Below, one piece after another: positions 8,101 through 16,250 of a stretch of DNA of 40,958 bases (positions within the stretch are counted from its first letter, which is position 1; the number at the start of each line of letters is the position of its first letter). Source of the stretch: Methyloceanibacter sp. (lineage in GTDB: Bacteria > Pseudomonadota > Alphaproteobacteria > Rhizobiales > Methyloligellaceae); NCBI GenBank assembly GCA_030064755.1, contig JASJEH010000023.1, positions 1 to 40,958 on the forward strand, given 5' to 3'. Under the pieces are notes generated by a model. It did not search any database, was not told the DNA's origin, and saw nothing but the letters and a program-made list of their open reading frames with translations. The translations under genes and the position numbers were made by a program.

Positions 8101-9561
8101 CTAAGCACGGCGGCGTCGCGCCCGCTCCAGTTCTACGACAACGTCGGGAATTGTGATGCGGAACGTGGCGCCGCCGTCGTTGTTGACCAGTTCGATCTGG
8201 CCGCCATGGGCTGCTACCAACTCGGCTGAAATCGCCAAACCTAGCCCTGAGCCGCCTTTCCGGGCGACGGTCTGGAAGGCTTGGAACAGACGCTTGCGCG
8301 CTTGTTCGGGAACGCCGGGCCCCGTATCCGAGACATCAATTGTCACCACCGCCCCGTCCCGGCGGGCGAAAACGCGGATCGCTCCGATGCGGTCAGGTTC
8401 GCTCTCGAAAGCCTGAACCGCATTACGGCAGAGATTTGCAAGAACCCGGTAAAGCTGGTCGCGGTCAGCGTCGACCTCAAGGCCCTCTTCGAGTTTCGCC
8501 TCCCAGTCGATAGCCCCCGGCCGGGGCAGCGCAAGGGCGTCACCGACCTCGAACACAAGCGGCGCCAGTGCAAAGCGCATGCGATTAGGTGGCGTCTCTT
8601 GGGCCTGTCCGAAATCGAGGGTTTGTACGCAAAGACGGATCGCCCGGTCGAGCGACGCAATCAGCTTCGGTACGAGGCGCTGCACGGTCGGGTCTTTAAC
8701 TTCTGCGAGGCGGTCGGAAAGGAGCTGCGCGCTTGCCAACATATTGCGAAGGTCATGACTGATTTTGCTCACGGCAAGACCCAGCGCCGCCAAACGTGTC
8801 TTCTGTGACAGTGTCTGGGAGAGCTCGTTCTGCATCGCGGCGAGCTCACGCTCGGCCGTGCCGATCTCGTCGCGCCTCTTGGAGGGAGCGATGATCCGGC
8901 TCGGATCCTCCGGTTGTTCGGCGAACCGAACCATGTTGCGCGTGAGTTGCGTCATTGGCTTCACCAGCAGCCAGTCGAGTGCCAGGAAGACAAGGGTCGC
9001 CGTGATGATGGAGATCAGAATCGACAGGCCGAGAATGTTGAGCCCGAACGTCTGCATTGCGGCCTTGAGGGGCGCCTCATCCAACACGACGTCGACCATC
9101 CCGCCTGGGCTAAAATCGGGCTCGCCTACAACGCGGATCACGCGGTTGCCAGGCCGGACATAAACCATGAGAGCGTCCGCAATGAGCTCGGCCCATGACG
9201 CATCGCGCAAATCATAGGTCTCGACTTCCTCTGGCGTCTCCACCTGTACGATGAGCACGCGCTGGTCTTCATGCTTCACCGAAATCGCCTTGACGCCCGC
9301 GCGCTCCAAGAGCTCCTCTCGCAGCTTCTCGGGAAGCTGCCCGTCGGGCGCGGCTTCCGCTGCCACCGACGCGATCTGCGCAGCCTGCAACCGCTCCATT
9401 AGCCATTGCTTGCGAAAGTTGGAGACCGACGGAACGAAGACAAGGACTTCAGCCACCATCACAAACAAGATGGTCAGCAGAAGGAGCTTCGTGGACAGCC
9501 CGGCAACAGCCCGGGTCATCGGCGAGGAAGCAAGGTTCTTGCGCTCAGTTTGGTCGTTCAC
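8101..9561 (-). CDS. Membrane sensor histidine kinase (orphan)
   Basis: A 486-residue two-TM sensor kinase. TM1 lies at about residues 26-44, a periplasmic sensor region of about 125 residues follows, TM2 is at about 173-195, and a HAMP linker leads to the dimerisation helix with H-box SKISHDLRNML (phospho-acceptor His269). The catalytic domain shows the N-box NLCRNAVQAF, G1 DTGPGVP and G2 GGSGLGLAI. The SHDLRN form is that of the HWE-unrelated HisKA-like kinases that often control cell physiology in rhizobia. No response regulator is adjacent, so its partner is elsewhere. It starts with GTG, whose last bases overlap the TGA of a small upstream ORF (GTGA). Confidence 0.9.
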   Translation of the reverse strand: MNDQTERKNLASSPMTRAVAGLSTKLLLLTILFVMVAEVLVFVPSVSNFRKQWLMERLQAAQIASVAAEAAPDGQLPEKLREELLERAGVKAISVKHEDQRVLIVQVETPEEVETYDLRDASWAELIADALMVYVRPGNRVIRVVGEPDFSPGGMVDVVLDEAPLKAAMQTFGLNILGLSILISIITATLVFLALDWLLVKPMTQLTRNMVRFAEQPEDPSRIIAPSKRRDEIGTAERELAAMQNELSQTLSQKTRLAALGLAVSKISHDLRNMLASAQLLSDRLAEVKDPTVQRLVPKLIASLDRAIRLCVQTLDFGQAQETPPNRMRFALAPLVFEVGDALALPRPGAIDWEAKLEEGLEVDADRDQLYRVLANLCRNAVQAFESEPDRIGAIRVFARRDGAVVTIDVSDTGPGVPEQARKRLFQAFQTVARKGGSGLGLAISAELVAAHGGQIELVNNDGGATFRITIPDVVVELERARRRRA

Positions 9562-9878
9562 CGGCTATGCTCTTCACTGAGGCTCAAGCGCATCGGCGCC
9601 TGGCTAAGCTGATAGCGTTTCACCATAATACCCCTAATTGAGGCAATAATCCTCGCCTTATGATCGTTCTTGAACACAGCCTTGACGGGGTCGCCCTTGA
9701 TGTTCCAGGTGCTCGAGTCCTGCAGGGCCGGAGCAACTTCGTACTCCATATGGAGCAGAGTATGGGCAAACGATCTGCTGTCCATCAAAGGAGGCGAGGC
9801 TGCTCGTTTTTGATCAGGCTCACTTCCGGCAGCATAGTCGCAACGTCGTTCGCGGCTACCAGGAACACCGTCGGTCAA
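9558..9878 (-). CDS. Possible small protein translationally coupled to the histidine kinase (doubtful)
   Basis: An open frame of up to 106 residues fills most of the 377-base gap between the kinase and the AIM24 gene. Its stop overlaps the kinase GTG by four bases (GTGA), a typical coupling arrangement. An internal ATG at 9785 would give a 75-residue product beginning MDSRSFAHTLLHMEYEV. No strong ribosome site precedes either start and I recognise no family. The composition (GDPVKAVFKNDHKARIIASIRG) is protein-like but not decisive. Apart from this ORF I see nothing else in the gap. Confidence 0.3.
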   Translation of the reverse strand: MTDGVPGSRERRCDYAAGSEPDQKRAASPPLMDSRSFAHTLLHMEYEVAPALQDSSTWNIKGDPVKAVFKNDHKARIIASIRGIMVKRYQLSQAPMRLSLSEEHSR

Positions 9879-9938
9879 ATAGATGGATAGCGTCGGTGGT
9901 CATTCTCGCTGGGAATGTGCTCAACGTGAGCTAGACCC

Positions 9939-10826
9939 CTAATACGCGTCGCCACCAAGCACATCGCCAATTCCACCGAGGATTGTGCCCTCTCCGACAC
10001 TCCGTCCGCCTGTCTGCGGCATGGAGGCGTGGATTCGGCCAGCTAGTCTGGAGAATGGCAGGCTTTGGATCCATACTTTTCCTGGCCCTGTCAGACGCGC
10101 GAAAAATACGCCCTCGCCGCCAAAAATTTGCGACTTAATGGAACCGGCTCGCTCCAGATCAAAGTTCACGGTCGGCGTCATTGCGGCGACGCAACCCGTG
10201 TCCACATGCAGGTGCTCGCCCGGGGCCAGATCGCGTTCCAACAGCGTCCCTCCGGCATTGACAAAGGCCCATCCGTCACCAGACAGGGTCTGCATGACGA
10301 AGCCTTCTCCGCCGAACATGCCGGTCATAACTTTCTGCTGAAAGTACACGCCGAGGGAAACACCACGCGCTGCACAAAGGAAAGCATCCCTCTGGCAGAT
10401 TAGCTGCCCGCCAAGATCGTCAAGTTTCATCGGAACGATGCGGCCCGGATAAGGGGAAGCGAAGGCAACGGTCGCCTTACCTCGGCCCTGATGGGTGTAA
10501 ACGGTTGTGAATAGGCTTTCTCCAGTGATCAGCCGCTTACCCGCACCGACCAATTTATCGAAGAAACCTCCTTGAGAGCCTGCGGCCTCGTCAGATCCGT
10601 CTCCAAAAACGGTATCCATGGTGATGGAGGCGTCCTTGAACATGAGGCTACCGGCCTCCGCAATAGCGCTCTCACCCGGATCAAGCTCAATCTCGACGAA
10701 TTGACTCTCAGACCCTTTAATCTCGTAAGCGATGTCATCCGCCATGCCCGTTTGCCTATCGTGCCGGGCAACCGGAATACTTGGAAACAAGACAGGGACG
10801 CTTGGAACCGAACCGAATACTGCCAT
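9939..10826 (-). CDS. AIM24/TIGR00266 family protein
   Basis: A 295-residue protein of the AIM24 superfamily, related to mitochondrial AIM24 and widespread in bacteria with unclear function. The core starts at about residue 28 with MADDIAYEIKGSESQFVEIEL, followed by PGESAIAEAGSLMF, the Gly-rich stretch GGFFDKLVGAGKRLITGESLF, FASPYPGRIVP and the C-terminal FGGEGVFFARLTGPGKVWIQSLPFSRLA. All of this is typical of the family's tryptophan-RNA-binding-attenuator-like beta fold. The first ATG (10826) has a strong ribosome site (AAAGGAG, 8 bases upstream), giving an unusual 27-residue N-terminal extension; the family start would be ATG 10745, which lacks a clear site. I report the longer form because the ribosome site favours it. 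Confidence 0.85.
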   Translation of the reverse strand: MAVFGSVPSVPVLFPSIPVARHDRQTGMADDIAYEIKGSESQFVEIELDPGESAIAEAGSLMFKDASITMDTVFGDGSDEAAGSQGGFFDKLVGAGKRLITGESLFTTVYTHQGRGKATVAFASPYPGRIVPMKLDDLGGQLICQRDAFLCAARGVSLGVYFQQKVMTGMFGGEGFVMQTLSGDGWAFVNAGGTLLERDLAPGEHLHVDTGCVAAMTPTVNFDLERAGSIKSQIFGGEGVFFARLTGPGKVWIQSLPFSRLAGRIHASMPQTGGRSVGEGTILGGIGDVLGGDAY

Positions 10827-10937
10827 TGCTTGACTCCTTTGAAAGCGCGCAATTCCTACTCGGCTCGTGTAAACAAACCCTCTACTACTAATTGCAAATT
10901 TGCGTCTTCGGAGAACGGACCAGGACGCTTCGGGGAC

Positions 10938-12362
10938 TTACCCAAGCTTGCGCAGCAATCCAATGATCCAGCGCGGCCATCTCTTCCAGAGCATTGGGCG
11001 ATAGTAGGAGAAGGCAACGCGCTTCGAAATCTCGGACAAGGTGGGATATGGCAGTACAAGCGATGTCAAATCGCCGATGCGCATCTCCTTGGCGACTGCA
11101 ACGAGCCAGAGCTGCAACAACTCTCCAGCTTCCGGCCCGACGATCGTCGCGCCAAGAACGGTGCCGTCTTTTTTTGTGATGACTTTGATGAAGCCTTCGG
11201 TCTCGCGCTCGCATTGCGCACGGTCGTTGTCGGCAAAGGGCCAGCGGTAGATTCTGATGCGCCGGAATTTCTCGCGCGCTTCGTGTTCGGTCAAACCGAT
11301 CTGTGCCAATTCCGGGTCGGTATACATCACCCTTGGAATATGCATGGCGCTAGCATCGGGCTTAAGCCGGAACAGCGCGTTCTTGATCACGATGCTCGCA
11401 TGGTAATTCGCGAGATGGGTGAACTGCTGACCGCCGACCGCATCGCCGATGGCGTAGATCTTCCGATTGGACGTCTTGAGCTGTTCGTTCACCTTGATGC
11501 CGTGTTCGGTATGCGAGACCCCGGCACGATCGAGACTGAGGCCCTTCAAGTTTGGCCTTCGGCCCGTGGCCACGAGAATGTGCGATCCCTTGACCAGGAC
11601 ATTCTCCGTCCCCTGCTGGAAATGGACGGCCAGCCCCTGAACGGACGGCTCCACCCGCTCAATACGTGTCTGCGGGTACATGGCGACGCCTGCTTCCTCC
11701 AGGCGCTTGAGCACGACCCGTGCAGCCTCGGGGTCCTCTTTCGTGATGAAATCCCCGGTGTCGAAGACGCTCACCTCGGCCCCGAGCATGCTGTAGGCCT
11801 GGCCCAGTTCCAAACCGATGGGCCCGCCCCCCAGCACGATTAGGTGCTGCACCCGCTCACCGAGATCGAAAATGGTTTCGTTGGTCAGGTAGGGAACGTC
11901 TTCAAGCCCCGAGATGGGCGGGATGTTCGGCGTGCCGCCCGTGGCAATCACAAAGCGCCGCGCTTTGACAAGGACCGGGCCGGCTTCCAGCGTCTCCTTA
12001 TCGAGGAAACTGCCTTGGGCCTGGATGACGCGCACCCCGAGCCCTGTGAAGCGCTCGAGGGAGTCGTTGGGTGCGATATTGGCGATCGCGCGGTGTACGT
12101 GATCGTGGACGGCGCGGTGATCGATCTGGGCTTCGAGAACGTCGATACCGAATGTAGAAGCGGTCCGGACTGCGTCGGCGCGCTTGGCCGCCGCTAAAAG
12201 AGCCTTGGATGGTACGCAGCCATAGTTCAGGCAGTCGCCGCCCATGAGACCCTTCTCGACCAGTACGACGGACACACCGAGTTGGGCGGCGGCGGCGGCC
12301 ACTGAAAGGCCGCCCGAGCCTGCGCCGATCACGCAGAGGTCAGGAGTTAGCTCCTCTTCCAT
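10938..12362 (-). CDS. FAD-dependent pyridine nucleotide-disulfide oxidoreductase (mercuric reductase/dihydrolipoyl dehydrogenase-like)
   Basis: A flavoprotein of the class I disulfide reductase family (about 474 residues). FAD-binding CVIGAGSGGLS opens the protein, followed by the redox-active pair in GGDCLNYGCVPSK (Cys44, Cys49), an NAD(P)-binding VLGGGPIGLELG motif and the FAD-contacting AIGDA segment. The C-terminal dimerisation domain ends in VLPYPTLSEI. Unlike lipoamide dehydrogenase, the His of the His-Glu pair is replaced by Tyr, and the C-terminal Cys pair and N-terminal heavy-metal domain of MerA are missing. It is therefore unlikely to be a true mercuric reductase. A TTG at 12405-12407, overlapping the upstream stop, is an alternative start; I chose the ATG that matches the family N-terminus. 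It is co-transcribed with the TVP38-type gene. Confidence 0.88.
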   Translation of the reverse strand: MEEELTPDLCVIGAGSGGLSVAAAAAQLGVSVVLVEKGLMGGDCLNYGCVPSKALLAAAKRADAVRTASTFGIDVLEAQIDHRAVHDHVHRAIANIAPNDSLERFTGLGVRVIQAQGSFLDKETLEAGPVLVKARRFVIATGGTPNIPPISGLEDVPYLTNETIFDLGERVQHLIVLGGGPIGLELGQAYSMLGAEVSVFDTGDFITKEDPEAARVVLKRLEEAGVAMYPQTRIERVEPSVQGLAVHFQQGTENVLVKGSHILVATGRRPNLKGLSLDRAGVSHTEHGIKVNEQLKTSNRKIYAIGDAVGGQQFTHLANYHASIVIKNALFRLKPDASAMHIPRVMYTDPELAQIGLTEHEAREKFRRIRIYRWPFADNDRAQCERETEGFIKVITKKDGTVLGATIVGPEAGELLQLWLVAVAKEMRIGDLTSLVLPYPTLSEISKRVAFSYYRPMLWKRWPRWIIGLLRKLG

Positions 12363-12407
12363 TCCTGCTTTTTGTACCCCTTGCGCCGCCCCGGCAAGCT
12401 CAACCAA

Positions 12408-13220
12408 TCAGATCGTCCGGCGGCTCAGCTTTTTTGCCACAACCGGAATGAGCGCTACTACCCCCAACGCCACGACCGCTGCGATCACGTTCGTGGTCAG
12501 CAGAGCACTGGGATCGATCGCGAACATACACGAGTCATGACCGGCCTCCCCGGCCTTTGCAAGGCAGGATTCGTAGGAGGCCTGCTGCGCATCGATCACA
12601 CTGTCGAGGCCCGCGCCAGCCAGAGCGAAGGCGAAGGTCCCAGGGATGATGCCAATGAAAGTGGCGAGGACATACGTCCCGAACGACACGCCGAGCAGCC
12701 CCGGGGCGAGGTTGATGAGCCAGAACGGGAACACCGGTACCAATCTGAGGAAGAGCAAGTAGCTCAGCGCATCCTCTCGAAAGCCCTCGGCAAACCGCTG
12801 CAGCTTCGGACCAGCCTTGGCGATGAGAACATCCCGCAGGGCCCCGCGCGCGACAAGGAAGATGGCCGTTGCCCCGATTGTGGCGCCAAGAACAGACAGG
12901 GCGCCGCCGATGAGCCAGCCGAACAAAAAGCCACCGGCGATGGTAAGCACCACACCGCCGGGGATCGAAAGCGCAACTATGACAGCGTATAGGAGCGTGA
13001 ATGCGGCCAAGGCGAGCACATAGTGATCGTGCATCAAGGTCCGCAGGCTTTCGTGGTTGGCCGCCAGCTGTTCAAGGCTCAGATAATGGTGCCAGCCCAT
13101 GCTCACGACCAAGGCGGCAACGCCGGCTAAAGCCAGCAGCGGCCAAAGCCGCTTCAGCCAATCTGCTGCCCCCCAAGTCATGTTCTCTACGTGCTCCATG
13201 CCGACCGGCACTCCTTTCAT
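12408..13220 (-). CDS. TVP38/TMEM64 (VTT/DedA-like) family inner-membrane protein
   Basis: A 270-residue multi-pass membrane protein of the VTT (SNARE-associated/DedA-like) family. Hydrophobic segments are visible near residues 25-45, 68-105, 115-135, 160-215 and 235-265. The family core GGFLFGWLIGGALSVLGATIGATAIFLVARG and LRLVPVFPFWLINLAPGLLGV is intact, including the re-entrant-type G/P pattern. Family members are implicated in lipid scrambling or transport, but the bacterial TVP38 branch has no firm function. The gene sits directly upstream of the flavin disulfide reductase, a pairing that recurs in many bacteria. ATG 13220 is the listed start; ATG 13199 (MEHVENM), with AAAGGAG upstream, is an alternative. 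Confidence 0.88.
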   Translation of the reverse strand: MKGVPVGMEHVENMTWGAADWLKRLWPLLALAGVAALVVSMGWHHYLSLEQLAANHESLRTLMHDHYVLALAAFTLLYAVIVALSIPGGVVLTIAGGFLFGWLIGGALSVLGATIGATAIFLVARGALRDVLIAKAGPKLQRFAEGFREDALSYLLFLRLVPVFPFWLINLAPGLLGVSFGTYVLATFIGIIPGTFAFALAGAGLDSVIDAQQASYESCLAKAGEAGHDSCMFAIDPSALLTTNVIAAVVALGVVALIPVVAKKLSRRTI

Positions 13221-13248
13221 GGATCAAGATTCCCGGTAGGGGATCAAG
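13221..13248. repeat. Direct repeat GGATCAAG, 20-base period, upstream of the TVP38-type gene
   Basis: GGATCAAG occurs at 13221-13228 and again at 13241-13248, two helical turns apart, directly before the ATG of the minus-strand operon. Such helically phased repeats can be operator half-sites or chance. No regulator is encoded nearby. Confidence 0.3.
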
Positions 13249-13415
13249 TCTCCTATGTTTCCGGTCGCTTATAGATAGGACCTACTAAGCCGGATGGGGA
13301 ATGCCCTGTCGCAGCCTTGTGATGGACCGTCAGCCGCTGTGAAGCGTTTCGGCGCCACTGATGCCGTTTTGGGACGGTTTTTGGGGCGTTGTAGGCCGAA
13401 AAGTCCGCTGATTGA

Positions 13416-13444
13416 TTGACTTGCCCGCTTCCCGCACCTATAAG
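13416..13444 (+). promoter_or_regulatory. Strong sigma70-type promoter of rpmH-rnpA-yidC
   Basis: TTGACT, a 17-base spacer and TATAAG match the housekeeping consensus closely. Transcription would start about 68 bases before the rpmH GTG. This is the best promoter in the window, as expected for a ribosomal protein operon. The rest of the 298-base gap between the TVP38-type gene and rpmH shows no gene. Confidence 0.75.
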
Positions 13445-13518
13445 CCGCTCCGAACCATTTCGCCTCCGAGGCCCGCTTTCCATGGTGAACTGCGAGGACG
13501 GATGGCAGGAGAAAGTCC

Positions 13519-13653
13519 GTGAAACGCACTTATCAACCCTCGCGGCTCGTCCGCAAACGGCGCCATGGTTTTCGCGCGCGCATGGCTACCAAGGGTGGCC
13601 GCAAGGTGATTGCGCGCCGCAGAGCCAAGGGCCGTAAACGCTTGTCAGCCTAG
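13519..13653 (+). CDS. rpmH: 50S ribosomal protein L34
   Basis: A 44-residue, very basic protein missed by the ORF track because of its size. The sequence [20 protein letters not shown] and the Gly-Gly-Arg-Lys-Val-Ile-Ala-Arg-Arg core are diagnostic of L34, a late-assembling protein of the large subunit. It starts with GTG; AGGAG lies about 8 bases upstream. It opens the conserved rpmH-rnpA block, with rnpA following after 24 bases. Confidence 0.97.
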   Translation: MKRTYQPSRLVRKRRHGFRARMATKGGRKVIARRRAKGRKRLSA

Positions 13654-13677
13654 GCGGCATCGAACCGCCTCACCCCG

Positions 13678-14064
13678 GTGACGGCCATCGGACGTCTCAA
13701 GACCCGGTCTGAGTTTGTGTTCGTGAAGGGCGGCAGGCGCTTCGCGACACCGTCATTTGTGCTGCAAGCCCGGCGCCGCTTGCCGAGCTCAACCCAGACC
13801 CCCGAGTTAGCCCGTTTCGGCTTCACCGCGACCAAACGCCTCGGGAGCGCGGTCGTCCGCAACCGTGCGCGGCGGCGACTCAGGGAGGCTGTGCGCCTCG
13901 CTGCCTCCAGCGGCGCCATCGACGGGTATGATTATGTGTTGATCGCGCGCGGGGGCGCGGTACAACGGCCTTTCACCGAGGTGATCAAGGATCTTCAGCG
14001 CGCGCTGACCAAGGTGCACGAGCCCGCGTCGGGCAGGCGGCACCGTAAGCCCCCTTCGGCCTAG
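13678..14064 (+). CDS. rnpA: Ribonuclease P protein component
   Basis: Protein subunit of RNase P, which binds the catalytic RNA and helps recognise the 5' leader of pre-tRNA. The 128-residue sequence shows the family start (GRLKTRSEFVFVKGGRRFA), the FGFTATKRLGSAVVRNRARRRLRE signature with the RNR motif that contacts RNA, and DYVLIARGGA near the C-terminus. It starts at GTG. A short basic tail (SGRRHRKPPSA) extends beyond the fold. The position directly after rpmH is nearly universal. Confidence 0.97.
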   Translation: MTAIGRLKTRSEFVFVKGGRRFATPSFVLQARRRLPSSTQTPELARFGFTATKRLGSAVVRNRARRRLREAVRLAASSGAIDGYDYVLIARGGAVQRPFTEVIKDLQRALTKVHEPASGRRHRKPPSA

Positions 14065-14114
14065 CGCCGATCGGAAAAACCGAGCACGACAACAGCCACC
14101 GGGCCCAAGACGAC

Positions 14115-16205
14115 ATGGACGAGAACAACCGCAACTTTATCTTGGCGATCGTACTGTCGATGACCGTACTCTTCGCCTGGCAGTTCTTCTTCGTGCCGAC
14201 GAAGCCGCCCGGCGAGCAGCAGGCCGCTCAGACAGGGCAGACCCAACGGACTGGCGAGCAGGGACCGCCGGCCCCATCCGCCGAGGTCGGTCAGGCGCCG
14301 CGCCCAGGAGCCGGCACCGCGCCACAGCCGGAAGGGTCCCCGACGGGCGTCACCCGGGCGGCGGCGCTGGCCGCGTCCCCCCGTATCGCGATTGAAACAC
14401 CAAGCGTTCGCGGCTCGATCTCGCTTAAGGGCGCGCGCATCGACGATCTCACGTTGAAGGACTACCGGGTGACTGTCGATCCCGACAGCCCCCAAGTGAT
14501 CTTGCTTTCGCCGGCTGGCGGACCGCATGCCTATTATGCCGAGCGCGGCTTTGTGAGCGCTGGAGCGCGCCAGATGCCCTTGCCGTCCGGCGACACGCTG
14601 TGGACCGCCGAGGGCACCGGAAAGCTTACGCCCGACACGCCGATCACCCTCACCTACGACAATGGCGAGGGGCTCCAGTTCACCCGCACCATCTTGGTCG
14701 ACGACAAGTACATGTTCACGATCGACGACAAGGTGACGAACACCGGCACCGAGACGGCCACCATTTACCCCTACGGCCTCGTCTCGCGGCACGAGCTACC
14801 CGAGACCCAAGGCTTCTACATCCTGCATGAGGGGTTGATTGGCGTCGTTGACGACGGCCTAGAAGAAATCAGCTATAGCAGCGCCCTCGAAGACCAGCCC
14901 CAGAAATTCAAGAGTACGAATGGCTGGCTCGGCATTACCGACAAGTATTGGGCGACAGCCATTGTGCCTGCGCAGAACATTCCGTTCGAAGCCAAGTTCG
15001 CGGGGTCGGACAATGGCGGCCGCAAGCGCTTCCAGACCGATTACTTGATGAACGCCATGGACGTTCCGCCAGGTGGCACCATCAACGTGTCGGGCCAAAT
15101 CTTTGCTGGCGCCAAGGAAGTGAACGTGGTGGACGGCTATGCCAGCACCTACAACATCCCCAAGTTCGATCTGCTGATCGACTGGGGCTGGTTCTACTTC
15201 CTAACAAAACCGCTCTTCTACGCGCTCGACTACTTCTTCAAGTTGGTCGGCAACTTCGGCGTCTCGATCTTGATCGTCACGGTACTGATCAAACTCGTGC
15301 TGTTTCCGCTCGCGAACAAGTCCTACGAGTCCATGAGCCGGATGAAGAAGCTGGCGCCGGAGATGCAGAAGATCAAAGAGCGCTATGCCGACGATCGAAT
15401 GCGTCAGCAGCAGGCGATGATGGATCTGTACAAGAAGGAAAAGGTGAACCCTGCCTCGGGCTGTTTGCCTATACTTGTGCAGATACCGGTCTTCTTCGCG
15501 CTCTATAAGGTGCTCTTCGTTACCATCGAAATGCGCCATGCGCCGTTCTTCGGCTGGATCAAAGACCTTTCGGCAGCCGACCCAACGTCGATGTTCAATC
15601 TCTTCGGACTCATTCCGTGGAACCCGCCATTGTTCCTGATGGTCGGCGCCTGGCCGATCATCATGGGTGTGACCATGTGGTTCCAGATGAAGCTGAACCC
15701 GGCGCCGCCAGATCCGATTCAGCAAAAGATCTTTACTTGGATGCCGGTGGTCTTCACCTACATGCTGGCTTCGTTCCCTGCGGGCCTAGTGATCTACTGG
15801 GCCTGGAACAACTTCCTATCGATCCTTCAGCAATCGGTGATCATGTGGCGCCAGGGCGTCGACATTCCTCTGCTTGAGAATCTTGGCTTTAGGCCACCGA
15901 AGGCCCCAGTCGACGACTCCGAGGAAGCCAAAACCGCTCGGGCCACAGCCGAGGAGAAGCGCAGCGCCAAAGCCTCGCGGCGGGCTGAAAGGGCGGCGAA
16001 GCAGTCCGCCGCCGAGATGGAATCGGACGAGGCGGCTGACGCGGCGGAGGAGGTGGTCAACGGCGCCGAGGCTGAAGCGCCCGCTCCGAAAAAGGCCGCG
16101 CCCAAGAAAGCTGCAACCAAGAAGCGGGCCCCACGCAAGCGGGCAGCGAAGAAAGCCGCTCCCAAAGCGACCGGCAACGAGGCAGATGGGGAGAGCCCGG
16201 CCTAG
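14115..16205 (+). CDS. yidC: Membrane protein insertase YidC/Oxa1, with long basic C-terminal tail
   Basis: Inner-membrane insertase and chaperone acting alone or with SecYEG. TM1 (FILAIVLSMTVLFAWQFFF) is followed by a Gln/Pro-rich linker, the large periplasmic P1 beta-sandwich (about residues 85-350), and the conserved Oxa1 core starting at FLTKPLFYALDYFFKLVGN. Conserved core motifs include VLIKLVLFPLANKSYESM and CLPILVQIPVFFALYKVL. The protein is 696 residues, roughly 90 longer than many proteobacterial YidCs, because of a C-terminal Ala/Lys/Glu tail ending in repeats such as PKKAAPKKAATKKRAPRKRA. Such basic tails can contact the ribosome, which I infer here. The yidD gene usually found between rnpA and yidC is absent; only 50 bases separate them. 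Confidence 0.96.
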   Translation: MDENNRNFILAIVLSMTVLFAWQFFFVPTKPPGEQQAAQTGQTQRTGEQGPPAPSAEVGQAPRPGAGTAPQPEGSPTGVTRAAALAASPRIAIETPSVRGSISLKGARIDDLTLKDYRVTVDPDSPQVILLSPAGGPHAYYAERGFVSAGARQMPLPSGDTLWTAEGTGKLTPDTPITLTYDNGEGLQFTRTILVDDKYMFTIDDKVTNTGTETATIYPYGLVSRHELPETQGFYILHEGLIGVVDDGLEEISYSSALEDQPQKFKSTNGWLGITDKYWATAIVPAQNIPFEAKFAGSDNGGRKRFQTDYLMNAMDVPPGGTINVSGQIFAGAKEVNVVDGYASTYNIPKFDLLIDWGWFYFLTKPLFYALDYFFKLVGNFGVSILIVTVLIKLVLFPLANKSYESMSRMKKLAPEMQKIKERYADDRMRQQQAMMDLYKKEKVNPASGCLPILVQIPVFFALYKVLFVTIEMRHAPFFGWIKDLSAADPTSMFNLFGLIPWNPPLFLMVGAWPIIMGVTMWFQMKLNPAPPDPIQQKIFTWMPVVFTYMLASFPAGLVIYWAWNNFLSILQQSVIMWRQGVDIPLLENLGFRPPKAPVDDSEEAKTARATAEEKRSAKASRRAERAAKQSAAEMESDEAADAAEEVVNGAEAEAPAPKKAAPKKAATKKRAPRKRAAKKAAPKATGNEADGESPA

Positions 16206-16250
16206 CGCCGACGCTTTCCGCTTGTGGTTGCCCGTGAAGCCGGGCACTCC

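Noticed and set aside
10572-11843. 423-residue plus-strand ORF over the AIM24 and reductase genes
   Set aside because: It spans two good minus-strand genes and the gap between them and has no recognisable domain.
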